A stretch of DNA of 16,819 bases from Methanothrix sp. (GCA_023229165.1 JALNZQ010000036.1:1-16819); one strand, 5' to 3'. Shown: positions 7,230-14,204, counted from the first letter of the stretch. Numbers and translations: made by a program. Notes: a model not told the origin generated them from the letters alone.

Positions 7230-7568
7230 TCACAGCATTTTCGTGGCTTCTTTGGGCCGGGGCGTCTTTATGACCAGGATGCGTAGCGTCTCCTGGCTCT
7301 CGTTTATCCAGCGATGAGCAATTTTGGCCGGGCTTTCGATCAGCGTATCTGCTTCAACTTCTGCTCTCTCTTCGCCGATCTCCACCACGCCCCGGCCTTC
7401 CAGCACGTAGAAGACCACATCCACGGGGGTGATATGCTTTTTCAGAGACTCGCCCGGCTGCAAGGTGATGTGCGCCACCTGGGCGTTCTCTGTATTGCTA
7501 ATGCTCCTGGCATCCACTCCGTGTGGATTGGGCTTGCTCTTTGCGTCTTTTACCTGGACAATTCTCAT
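7230..7568 (-). CDS. Small single-domain cupin protein
   Basis: This 112-residue protein reads as one cupin barrel. Motif 1 (PGESLKKHITPVDVVFYVLE) keeps only one histidine (H45) of the usual H-x-H pair, and the second position is Thr. Motif 2 (ESPAKIAHRWINES) keeps H85 and Asn. A metal site, if present, must be incomplete or use other residues such as D50. The start chosen is the ATG at 7566-7568, with GGGTG about eight bases upstream; the longer reading from GTG at 7583 would make that site coding. It is first in an operon with the SnoaL-like gene. Function is unknown; sugar-isomerase, dioxygenase or ligand-binding roles are possible. Confidence 0.88.
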   Translation of the reverse strand: MRIVQVKDAKSKPNPHGVDARSISNTENAQVAHITLQPGESLKKHITPVDVVFYVLEGRGVVEIGEERAEVEADTLIESPAKIAHRWINESQETLRILVIKTPRPKEATKML

Positions 7569-7631
7569 TTCAATCACACCCACTTACGTTTTGGAGATAT
7601 TCTTTGCATAATAGTGTAATATGGATATTAA

Positions 7632-7640
7632 CATATAAAG
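7632..7640 (-). promoter_or_regulatory. TATA box of the cupin/SnoaL operon
   Basis: On the - strand CTTTATATG is preceded by CGCCT, resembling a purine-poor BRE-TATA element. It predicts transcription from about 7608-7612 and a leader of about 42 nt. Confidence 0.5.
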
Positions 7641-7684
7641 AGGCGAGAGTTTCCACGAGTATACTAAGCAATTCTCGTCACATT

Positions 7685-7727
7685 GCAAAAAAATAAAAAT
7701 ATCGGCTATTTTGGGCATAAAATAGCC
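7685..7727 (-). terminator. Hairpin and T-tract terminator of the DEAD-box helicase
   Basis: GGCTATTTT (7704-7712) and AAAATAGCC (7719-7727) form a perfect 9-bp stem with a 6-nt loop. On the - strand the stem is followed by a T-rich run (complement of 7685-7700). It lies 31 bp after the helicase stop and has the form of an intrinsic terminator. Confidence 0.8.
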
Positions 7728-7757
7728 TGACCTCGGATTTTCCTGCCCGTTTTTCAG

Positions 7758-9023
7758 CTAGCGTCGTCTGACAGGATACGGCTTTCTGGGACCAGATTTG
7801 TGTGCGCTCTCCTGTCTGGAACCTCTCGCCGTGGCCCTCGATCTATAGGAATTGGCCGACTCGGCGGCGGCCCCCACGGCCATCTTTGCCGTTTCGGAAT
7901 GGTACCGGTGCTCCATGACCTCTACTTTTGTTCGTGTCAGCCGCTCAATGCTGCGCAGGATATTGCGTTCATCTGCAGCACAAAACGAATATGCCTTGCC
8001 ATCCGCTCCGGCACGCCCCGTGCGACCGATGCGATGGACGTAGCTCTCCGGCTCGTTGGGCAGATCGAAGTTAATCACATGGGATATGTCATCAACGTCA
8101 ATTCCCCTCGCGGCAATATCCGTGGCTACAAGCACTCGCAAGTGGCCTGATTTGAAATCATGCATGGCCTTTGTGCGCTGGTTTTGCGATTTGTTGCCGT
8201 GAATGGCATCGGCGTTGATCCTGCTCTTGTTGAGCGCCTCTGCGATTTTATCCGCCCGGTGCTTGGTGCGGGAGAAGATCAAGACGCGTTCCATCTCTTC
8301 ATCTCTGATGAGCCCCTCCAATAGCGGATACTTGTTATTCTGATCCACAAAGAAGACGCTCTGCTTGATGCACTCGAGAGTGCTGGCCTGGGGAGTGGCC
8401 TCGATGCGTACTGGATTTGTGAGAAGCTTTTCTGCAAACTCGCCAGTCTCCCGGGACATGGTGGCCGAGAAGAAAAGCGATTGATGCTTTTGCGGCAGCG
8501 CCGAGACTATTCTGCGCATGTCCTTGATGAAACCCATGTCAAGCATCCGGTCTATCTCGTCTAAGACGAAGAAATCTACGCCCTTCAGCATAATGTAACC
8601 CTGATTCATCAGGTCGAGCAGCCGGCCGGGTGTGGCAACCAGGACATCGACGCCTTGAGAAAGCATCTTGACCTGCGGCCCCTGACGGACGCCGCCGAAT
8701 ATGACTGTATGTCTAAAGCGCAGAAACTGGCCGTATGTGGCAAAGCTCTGGTCTATCTGTGCGGCCAGCTCTCTTGTAGGTGCGATCACCAGAGCGCGCG
8801 GAACTCCGGGGACGGAGGGCCGGCGCTCTTCCGATATCTTTTGCAATATGGGCAGCACGAATGCTGCGGTCTTGCCTGTGCCTGTCTGGGCGATGCCCAT
8901 CAGGTCTTTTCCATTCAAGAGATGGGGTATGGCCAGCGTCTGAATGGGAGTCGGTGCGGTGTATCCTTCCTTGGCCAATGCTCGGCAAAGCGGATCTATG
9001 ATATTTAAATTTCCAAATGACAT
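7758..9023 (-). CDS. DEAD-box ATP-dependent RNA helicase, RhlE-like
   Basis: All helicase motifs are present in this 421-residue protein: Q motif GYTAPTPIQ (20-28), Walker A AQTGTGKT (45-52), Ia PTREL (82-86), GG (110-111), Ib TPGR (131-134), motif II DEID (155-158), SAT (186-188), motif IV LIFSRTKH (248-255), motif V ATDIAARGID (300-309) and motif VI HRIGRTGR (330-337). Motif II is DEID rather than DEAD. The end is a basic, Arg/Ser-rich tail (about 390-421), probably for RNA binding. Such enzymes remodel rRNA and mRNA structure and in methanogens are often cold-induced. The ATG has AGAGG about five bases upstream; the leader contains inverted repeats. The gene appears monocistronic. Confidence 0.97.
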   Translation of the reverse strand: MSFGNLNIIDPLCRALAKEGYTAPTPIQTLAIPHLLNGKDLMGIAQTGTGKTAAFVLPILQKISEERRPSVPGVPRALVIAPTRELAAQIDQSFATYGQFLRFRHTVIFGGVRQGPQVKMLSQGVDVLVATPGRLLDLMNQGYIMLKGVDFFVLDEIDRMLDMGFIKDMRRIVSALPQKHQSLFFSATMSRETGEFAEKLLTNPVRIEATPQASTLECIKQSVFFVDQNNKYPLLEGLIRDEEMERVLIFSRTKHRADKIAEALNKSRINADAIHGNKSQNQRTKAMHDFKSGHLRVLVATDIAARGIDVDDISHVINFDLPNEPESYVHRIGRTGRAGADGKAYSFCAADERNILRSIERLTRTKVEVMEHRYHSETAKMAVGAAAESANSYRSRATARGSRQESAHKSGPRKPYPVRRR

Positions 9024-9062
9024 TCTTGCCTCTAGATAATTTTAAGCCTTGATCTTCGATTT

Positions 9063-9145
9063 GGTTGAAGTCCTTTGATGCGGATCCGAAAAGAAACTGG
9101 TTGAGTCGTATCTGTTGTCTCGTAATGCGCAGAGATACTTCAACC
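9063..9145 (-). promoter_or_regulatory. Structured leader of the helicase mRNA with competing inverted repeats
   Basis: GGTTGAAGT (9063-9071) and ACTTCAACC (9137-9145) are perfect 9-bp complements. Inside them GTATCT (9108-9113) and AGATAC (9133-9138) are also perfect complements. The two stems share bases 9137-9138, so they compete. The block ends 40 bp before the helicase start. The nearest good - strand TATA-like element (GATTATAATATTATTG, complement of about 9194-9209) would include the whole block in the transcript, giving a leader of roughly 150 nt. A cold- or autoregulatory role is inference from other archaeal and bacterial DEAD-box genes. Confidence 0.4.
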
Positions 9146-9149
9146 GGTT

Positions 9150-9595
9150 GCAGAGGCACGTGGGGAAGAATGCTACTTTGTTAAAACGAAATGACAATAA
9201 TATTATAATCAAATCCTTTTAATATCGCCTTGATTGCTTAGCAGGCCTTTCGCCTGTGCTTTTGGCAAGCATTCCTGGGAATATGCAGGCATGGGTCCAT
9301 TTCTTAGGAAAGGTGTCCCGGTATCACGTCCCAAATAGGAACATGTCACGTCTGTCGTCTCTCCTGGACCTATATTCAAGCCGTCTCTGCCATTTCCAAA
9401 TCTCATTTACTCTATGTATCCTTTTTATCGATTTCAAGAATCGATGGGTGCTCGCAAAAACATCTCAACAATTTTTTTGAATCAATGCAAATGAAGCCTG
9501 TTAATAAGAGGCACTTATGTCTATATACCTGTCGGTCAAATACCCGCCGATCAAATCTTCCTTAATTGAATTGCCTGGAACCGAAGTGATTCTTA
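9150..9595. other. Intergenic stretch of about 450 bases without a convincing gene
   Basis: No reading frame here resembles a known protein. A 65-codon frame on the - strand (9209-9406) has no Shine-Dalgarno site and no recognisable domain; it may be chance or a relic. Other items are an AT-rich element near 9194-9209 (probable helicase promoter), a 7-bp inverted repeat ATCGATT/AATCGAT with a 5-base loop (9427-9445), a T7 run on the + strand (9473-9479), and a - strand TATA-like TATATAGAC near 9509-9517. Confidence 0.5.
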
Positions 9596-9679
9596 TGCGG
9601 GATACGGGATTCGAACCCGCGAACTCCTGCGAGACAGGATCTTAAGTCCTGCGCCTTTGGCCAGCTTGGCTAACCCCGC
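9596..9679 (-). tRNA. tRNA-Leu, anticodon UAA
   Basis: On the - strand the acceptor stem GCGGGGT pairs with ATCCCGC (one G-T pair) and is followed by discriminator A. The D arm is GCCAAGCTGGCCAAAGGC, and the anticodon stem CAGGA/TCCTG encloses loop CTTAAGA, giving anticodon TAA. A 14-nt variable arm with a CTC/GAG stem marks a class II tRNA, and the T arm GCGGGTTCGAATCCCGT carries the TTCGAAT loop. CCA is not encoded, as usual in archaea. No intron is visible. It should read UUA leucine codons. Confidence 0.96.
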
Positions 9680-9710
9680 TCTCATCACATCTATTTGTGC
9701 TACCCATATC

Positions 9711-9721
9711 GCTTTATTTTA
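9711..9721 (-). promoter_or_regulatory. TATA box of the tRNA-Leu gene
   Basis: TTAAAATAAAG on the - strand lies 32-42 bp before the mature tRNA 5' end. It would start transcription about 10 bases ahead of the tRNA. Confidence 0.5.
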
Positions 9722-9846
9722 ATCAAATCCCTGGACGATTTGGGCAATTAGCATGTATACTTCTGGAATAAGTACTTTCCCGATGCTATAAACCTTTTTG
9801 CGCCATTATTTTTCAGATCATAGTAAGAGAAAAAGAATATAGCGGT

Positions 9847-10803
9847 TTAAATGTAGACCGCAGTTCCCGGCTCCACGTAGATTATCTTCTGGACTCCTCT
9901 AGTGAAGAACATTGTCTTCGGGTAGTTGAACTGGCCATCGTAGACCCGGACATCGTGATTGCGACCACCAACCACGCTGAAGCTGAACCTCCCATCAAGT
10001 GCGTCCCCATTGGCTCCCTCTGTACCTATGTAATTGTTATCCAGGAATACCTGATATCCTCTCATCCCCTGGGAGACAATCGTCACTGGTGTGTCTCCAG
10101 TCGCGGGCGGAGCTGTTGTCGCGGGTGGAACAATCTGGGCGGGCGGATAGCTGGAAGTCGTCGGATATGTCGGCAGATAGGAGTTGGTAACATCGATGAC
10201 TATGGCATTGCTTACCTGGCCGCCGATAATGAAGAGCAGTACATGCTGACCTGTTGTATCTGCATAGAAGTTTATCTGGCTGCTGCCCGGGAAGAAGTAG
10301 AAGCTTTCCTTGGATAGCTTTCCATCAGGGGTTATCTCATACAGATATCCGTTGCCGCCTTGGGAAGAGGTCGCCAGTAGAGAGAGGCCGGACCACTGAG
10401 GAACTTTGGCATACTGGGACCAGCTGGAAGATCCCTGTATCCACAAGGAGTTTTCTCCTGTGTAGGCGGCATTGCTCTGATATTGAGTGTACGGCACAGC
10501 TTGCATCTGATAGCTGAAATAAACCGTGGTGGGCAGACTATCCACAATCACATGCTTCTTTGGGCTATCAATATGCTTCTTGGGTGTAGATCCTTTATAG
10601 GACCAGAAGTACTGAGAATAGAAGGAGTCTGATGTGCTGGAAGATGGCGGATTGCCGCCTACCCATGGCTGGCCGATGCCCAACTCAAATAGCTTCTCAG
10701 CTCTTGCTTCCCCTGGAAGCAACTCTACGCCGCTTCCACCCACGGCAATTGCACACCCCATCAAAGATATGATAAGGAGGATCGATATCAACATTTTATT
10801 CAT
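9847..10803 (-). CDS. Secreted, probably lipid-anchored protein with Pro/Thr linker and C-terminal beta domain
   Basis: The ATG at 10803 is chosen because AAGGTG lies six bases upstream; starting at the GTG nine bases earlier would consume that site. The 318-residue product begins with a signal peptide ending in a lipobox-like SLMGC, so Cys17 could be lipid-modified and retained on the membrane outer face. The central part (about 40-200) is rich in Ser, Tyr and Gln with beta-strand patterning and no domain I recognise. A Pro/Thr-rich linker (about 210-235, with PPATTAPPATGDTP) leads to a ~85-residue C-terminal beta domain (GYQVFLDNNYIGTEG, VRVYDGQ, KIIYVEPG) that resembles PEGA-type or Ig-like folds. 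Function is unknown. Confidence 0.85.
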   Translation of the reverse strand: MNKMLISILLIISLMGCAIAVGGSGVELLPGEARAEKLFELGIGQPWVGGNPPSSSTSDSFYSQYFWSYKGSTPKKHIDSPKKHVIVDSLPTTVYFSYQMQAVPYTQYQSNAAYTGENSLWIQGSSSWSQYAKVPQWSGLSLLATSSQGGNGYLYEITPDGKLSKESFYFFPGSSQINFYADTTGQHVLLFIIGGQVSNAIVIDVTNSYLPTYPTTSSYPPAQIVPPATTAPPATGDTPVTIVSQGMRGYQVFLDNNYIGTEGANGDALDGRFSFSVVGGRNHDVRVYDGQFNYPKTMFFTRGVQKIIYVEPGTAVYI

Positions 10804-10843
10804 CTTTTTCACCTTTCTCTAGGAATAAATACATCGCAAAGAG

Positions 10844-10857
10844 ATAAAGCTTTATTT
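10844..10857 (-). promoter_or_regulatory. Possible promoter of the lipobox protein gene
   Basis: AATAAAGCTTTAT on the - strand is a TATA-like element containing the 12-bp palindrome ATAAAGCTTTAT (10844-10855). It would give a leader of about 20 nt with the Shine-Dalgarno site inside. Confidence 0.35.
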
Positions 10858-10880
10858 TTCATATAGGGTTGATATCAATT

Positions 10881-10938
10881 TCAATTAAAAAGATTCGGAG
10901 GGGCTCTTGCAGATCAAGAGAAGCCCTACCTTAATTGA
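10881..10938 (-). terminator. Nested inverted-repeat terminator
   Basis: An inner stem pairs CTCTTG (10904-10909) with CAAGAG (10915-10920) around a 5-nt loop and extends through GGG/CCC across a small bulge. An outer perfect 8-bp repeat TCAATTAA/TTAATTGA (10881-10888, 10931-10938) brackets it. On the - strand the inner stem is followed by CTTTTTAATT. It lies 17 bp after the stop of the upstream gene on that strand. Confidence 0.65.
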
Positions 10939-10954
10939 GGTTCTTGCTTTTTTG

Positions 10955-12115
10955 TTAGAATCCTTTCGTCACCCTCATGGCCGACCAGGTTCCTCCCGGA
11001 GCCCGCTCAACTGTGTAAGTGCCGGAAGATATGGATTTTTCCGTCACAGACTGCGATACCCAGGAGGTTTGTCCGCCGCCGGGAGATACCCAATTCAGGG
11101 TAAGGGCCGTTCCGTCGAACTGCCAGGTCCCCTGCCGGTTGGCTCCCACATTGGCTCCCTCCGTCTCCGTCCATTCCAGGGTGCCGTCCTTCTTTAAATT
11201 CAGGTCCGCCTTCCAATCGTTGAAGCCTTCCTGATGTCCGGACATCTTCCAGGCACCGGCCAGCTGCAAGCCTCCATCCAGAGGTCCGTCAAAGCAGACC
11301 ACGTAAGCATCCTCCGAGCTGAGCTTCAGCCAAACCAAAGACTCGCCTGGTGCGGGATTGGTGAGCCTGGGGTCTATCATCTGGGGCGTGGCTTCGCCCA
11401 GATTGGCTGCCGTCACATCAAAGACGTAGAATGTGCCGCCTACCAGCTCCTCCGGCCCCAATTTGCTCCATTTATCAGGCGTTCCTATCTGAGTGCCGGT
11501 TCTTTTTCCGTACCAGATATTGTACTGGCCAGGGACCAGTCCCGGTCCGGCATCATAAAGGTCTGTCGGACTGCGAGGTGAATAGTCCACCCCATCTCCT
11601 GCACAGGGGGCCGAAATTCCGTTTTCGCTGCCGTCCTTAAGACCGATAACTGCTGCAAGTCCGCAGTCCTCGCTCTCATATGTGTAGGACCAGGTCGATG
11701 GGCTTGAGTCGATAATAGTATATGTCCCTGCGGGCAAATCCAATGCAGAAGACAAATAGACTACCCAGTAAGCATTGGGAACGCCACCCTGGCCCGATTC
11801 TCCCTCGGCCTGCCAGGGGCCGTAGGTTTTTCCCTGCTCGTCTCTCAGTCCAATTGTTCCCGGCGATTCGCCGGTGGCATCATTCCAGTGATATGTGCCG
11901 ATTTTGGTGATGGTCTTTTCCTCGTCAATGGTAAATACGGTGGGGTTGGGCGGGTCATTGCTCACACCCGCGCATGCGCTTTGAGCAAATATGCGCTCTT
12001 CCCCCTCGCCCGGAGAGGGAAGACCGTAGCACTGGCCAAGACCCGGCAGGGTCATGATAGATGCGGCCAGTATGGAAAATAATAAAATCGTAAACATCTT
12101 CCTGGGTCTGATCAT
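10955..12115 (-). CDS. Secreted protein with TYHWN module and C-terminal lipocalin-like domain
   Basis: The start at 12115 is chosen over an in-frame ATG at 12181. GAGGTG lies nine bases upstream, and the product then opens with a signal peptide (MIRPRKMFTILLFSILAASI). The 386-residue protein has an N-terminal module (about 42-157) with the marks TYHWN, YGPWQA, VPNAYWVVY, LPAGTYTIIDS and TWS. It is clearly related to a segment of the protein at 15152-16642. A middle beta region follows (about 175-290, GPGLVPGQYNIWYG, GGTFYVFDV). The end (about 291-386) reads as a small beta barrel (LAGAWKM, LNLKKDGTLEWTE, GTWQFDGTALTLNW), like lipocalin-type domains. No anchor is visible. A ligand-binding or surface role is inference. 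Confidence 0.88.
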   Translation of the reverse strand: MIRPRKMFTILLFSILAASIMTLPGLGQCYGLPSPGEGEERIFAQSACAGVSNDPPNPTVFTIDEEKTITKIGTYHWNDATGESPGTIGLRDEQGKTYGPWQAEGESGQGGVPNAYWVVYLSSALDLPAGTYTIIDSSPSTWSYTYESEDCGLAAVIGLKDGSENGISAPCAGDGVDYSPRSPTDLYDAGPGLVPGQYNIWYGKRTGTQIGTPDKWSKLGPEELVGGTFYVFDVTAANLGEATPQMIDPRLTNPAPGESLVWLKLSSEDAYVVCFDGPLDGGLQLAGAWKMSGHQEGFNDWKADLNLKKDGTLEWTETEGANVGANRQGTWQFDGTALTLNWVSPGGGQTSWVSQSVTEKSISSGTYTVERAPGGTWSAMRVTKGF

Positions 12116-12182
12116 ATCCAAATCCACCTCGATTCTCTTCAGCAGCCAAACTGAAAAGATGCAAACATATAAGATGCGCAAT

Positions 12183-12193
12183 GGATATAAATT
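12183..12193 (-). promoter_or_regulatory. TATA box of the TYHWN/lipocalin-like gene
   Basis: AATTTATATCC on the - strand lies about 70 bp before the start at 12115. A second AT-rich site, CTTATATG (about 12167-12174), could serve instead and would give a leader of about 30 nt. Confidence 0.45.
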
Positions 12194-12258
12194 TTCTTAA
12201 TAAAAAATGAAACACATGCCGCAGTCCTGCTCCGTTAGCCTGCCTGGCAAAAAACCCG

Positions 12259-12304
12259 ATAAAGAAAAAAGACGGAAGATGCCTGATTTCAGGCCTCTTT
12301 TCCG
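12259..12304 (-). terminator. Long hairpin plus T-tract terminator
   Basis: CGGAAGAT.GCCTG (12273-12285) pairs imperfectly with CAGGC.CTCTTTTCCG (12290-12304) around a 4-nt loop. On the - strand the stem is followed by TCTTTTTTCTTT (complement of 12261-12272). It lies about 40 bp after the stop of the 12343-12945 gene. Confidence 0.75.
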
Positions 12305-12342
12305 CTGTTGCTTATTCTAATTATCAAATTACAGCGCATCGC

Positions 12343-12945
12343 TTAAGCCGGAGGCAGAATCTGGCCGCCCTGGGTCGAAGGGGCAGCCTGAGCCGAAGTC
12401 GTCGCCTCGCCCTTCACTACTTGCAGGCTGGAAAGCAAGCTCTCCGTTACATCCTGTGGGAATGTGGAGGTGATAATGACACTTGTCTGGCCTACAGATA
12501 CCGGTCCGCATTCGCATTTCTGGCTGTCCAGCCAGTACATGGCTCGATAGACAGTGCTGGGTGCACCAGCTACCGCCTCGAAAGGCTCACTTGTAACCAT
12601 GAAGCCTTCCATTCCATCAATTGTCATTTCTTCGACATTTGTGGCGTTGAGACCCTCTCTGATAATCATATTCATCGGCATCAGGCTTTCGTGGACCTGC
12701 AGAGTAGCATCCGTCGGCTCGGCATACTCCGTTATGCCAATTACGGCAAATGTGGAATTGTCGACGAATAAACGCATCTGATAGGCGTTGGCGGTCTCTG
12801 ATTCAATCGGCTGGGCATTCTGAGCCTGATAATTGGCATTTAGATCAAACGATACCGCGTAAGGGCCAATCTGCTGGCTATCCGGCACAGCACTGGCCAT
12901 GGCCGACAGCATCAGCACTAACGTTGCTGCTAATAATAACTTCAT
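12343..12945 (-). CDS. Small secreted protein, possible PsbP/Mog1-like fold
   Basis: The 200-residue product has a signal peptide (MKLLLAATLVLMLSAMASA) with a likely AxA cleavage site after residue 19. The mature part opens with IGPYAVSFDLNANYQAQ and alternates beta strands with helices, ending in a strand/helix pair (SVIITSTFPQDVTESLLSSL) and an Ala/Ser/Gln-rich tail. The pattern recalls PsbP/DcrB-like small secreted domains, but this is by eye. A C-E-C motif sits at about 144-146. GGAGTG lies seven to eight bases before the ATG. Function is unknown. Confidence 0.85.
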   Translation of the reverse strand: MKLLLAATLVLMLSAMASAVPDSQQIGPYAVSFDLNANYQAQNAQPIESETANAYQMRLFVDNSTFAVIGITEYAEPTDATLQVHESLMPMNMIIREGLNATNVEEMTIDGMEGFMVTSEPFEAVAGAPSTVYRAMYWLDSQKCECGPVSVGQTSVIITSTFPQDVTESLLSSLQVVKGEATTSAQAAPSTQGGQILPPA

Positions 12946-12992
12946 TTAATTTTCACTCCAGGCTCTTATACTCCTTCATACTAGAAAAGTCT

Positions 12993-13004
12993 TGCTTTAA
13001 TATG
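12993..13004 (-). promoter_or_regulatory. TATA box of the small secreted protein gene
   Basis: GCATATTAAAGC on the - strand lies about 50 bp before the start at 12945 and would give a leader of about 25-30 nt. Confidence 0.45.
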
Positions 13005-13078
13005 CCTCTCGTATGGTTCCTCCACAGAGTATCTACAAAGCACCAGGCTCAAATAACCGTTATCCATAGCACTATGAC

Positions 13079-13510
13079 ATGCAGCCGCAGAGAAATGAGC
13101 CGGGAATTTATACACTTATACTTTCTTTGCCTGGGGCACAGAAGATAGCGGTTGGGTCAATGGGCGTCATTGACTTTGCCGGAGGGTATTATTCTTACAC
13201 CGGCTCGGCGCGAGGCTCAGGCGGCCTCAAGCGCATAGATCGCCACATCCGGGTATCGGAAAGCATCAATACAACTCGACGCTGGCACATCGACTATCTC
13301 TTGCCCCATACCAGCTTTCTGGAGGTATTCATCACTAAAACCTCACTGGATCTGGAGTGTTGCATCGCGAAAACTATGGAAAAGCGGCTCGCTGCCGTGC
13401 CGGGCTTCGGATGCACGGATTGCCGCTGCATAAGCCACCTGCACTATTCCCGGGATCTGGGCGAGATGCGAGCGGCAGCAGCAGCGGCTCACCACGCTGC
13501 CAGGATCTAA
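13079..13510 (+). CDS. DUF123-family GIY-YIG-like protein
   Basis: The 143-residue protein has the complete DUF123 pattern: GIYTLILSL (9-17), AVGSMGVIDFAGGYYSYTGSA (24-44, the GIY-YIG-like core), LKRIDRHIR (50-58), RRWHIDYLL (67-75), Glu93 and the C-terminal GFGCTDCRCISHLHYS (109-124). The family is related to GIY-YIG endonucleases and is sometimes fused to endonuclease III, so a nucleic-acid role is likely, but the substrate is unsettled. The C-x2-C-x-C-x2-H tail motif (C112, C115, C117, H120) could bind a metal. A stop codon lies in frame at 13067, fixing the ATG at 13079 as the first possible start. No Shine-Dalgarno site is visible; AAATAAC near 13051 suggests a leaderless transcript. It is convergent with the next gene, 9 bp apart. 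Confidence 0.92.
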   Translation: MQPQRNEPGIYTLILSLPGAQKIAVGSMGVIDFAGGYYSYTGSARGSGGLKRIDRHIRVSESINTTRRWHIDYLLPHTSFLEVFITKTSLDLECCIAKTMEKRLAAVPGFGCTDCRCISHLHYSRDLGEMRAAAAAAHHAARI

Positions 13511-13519
13511 AGGCGCTCT

Positions 13520-14164
13520 TCACGGACAGGGTAAGGTCAAAACTGAGGTATTTCCCACAATCGTTTCAGATCTTATCTGCGCGTATCCCATGTATGTTCC
13601 GCCCATTATGAATGACGGCACAGTATTAGCATTTTTCTGCACCCGCTGGCCGATCCTGGCCGTCCCCTGGATCTCAGAGCTGATCTCATAAACGGAAAAG
13701 CTGTCGTTCTGATAAATCTTCGTATCCTTTATGAGGTCTTTATCGATGTTGTAGGACTCAGAAAAAACCGAGCCCACCTCATAATTCTTGGCGCACAGGG
13801 CATTTCTAAGGTCGCTTTGTGTGAGGGGGGGAGTGTAGGGCGCATAATCATAATTGGCAGAGATGGTAAGGGATGCCTCATCCATATTCGAGTCCCGGTA
13901 GACCTCTGAGTCTATGGTTCTGGTGGCCATTCCGCTACCACTTGTAGTGAGTGCCATCTTCTGCCCCTTAAAGCCGGCTTGGGTCTGCAGTATTCTCGAC
14001 TCTTCCATGTAGCCGTTGACGAATATCCAGGAATGCTCAGTGAAGTTCTGAGCTAATCTATCCTTTGTCGATGTGTCCTCGTCAGCATCATCTGCGTTTA
14101 CAGCAGCCATATTGGCAGCGATGCAAGCTAAAACTAACAGCATCGCGAAAAGCATCCATCTCAT
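13520..14164 (-). CDS. Secreted protein of unknown function
   Basis: The 214-residue product starts with a signal peptide (MRWMLFAMLLVLACIAANMA), followed by an acidic stretch (DDADEDTSTKD) and a beta-rich mature domain. Tyr/Ser/Thr content is high, with segments such as GSGMATRTIDSEVYRD and a closing GYAQIRSETIVGNTSVLTLP. I do not recognise the family; it resembles exported hypothetical proteins of Methanothrix-like methanogens. The Cys in LACIAA lies in the signal peptide, but the preceding residues are a poor lipobox. GGTGAGG lies seven bases before the ATG. Confidence 0.83.
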   Translation of the reverse strand: MRWMLFAMLLVLACIAANMAAVNADDADEDTSTKDRLAQNFTEHSWIFVNGYMEESRILQTQAGFKGQKMALTTSGSGMATRTIDSEVYRDSNMDEASLTISANYDYAPYTPPLTQSDLRNALCAKNYEVGSVFSESYNIDKDLIKDTKIYQNDSFSVYEISSEIQGTARIGQRVQKNANTVPSFIMGGTYMGYAQIRSETIVGNTSVLTLPCP

Positions 14165-14204
14165 CTTTGCGCCTCACCCACTTATGGATAGACAATGGCG
14201 CATT

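Noticed and set aside
6695..7273. 192-codon + strand frame across the SnoaL-like gene
   Set aside because: Antisense to a clear SnoaL-like protein that has a strong ribosome site; the frame has no recognisable features.
8713..9159. 148-codon - strand frame overlapping the helicase start and its leader
   Set aside because: Its second half is the helicase gene read in the wrong frame; the first half covers the inverted-repeat leader. No domain or Shine-Dalgarno site supports it.
9533..9559. Imperfect repeat CGGTCAAATACC / CCGATCAAATCT beside the tRNA as an integration (att) site
   Set aside because: The copies are short and imperfect, do not match the tRNA 3' end, and no integrase or foreign genes are nearby.
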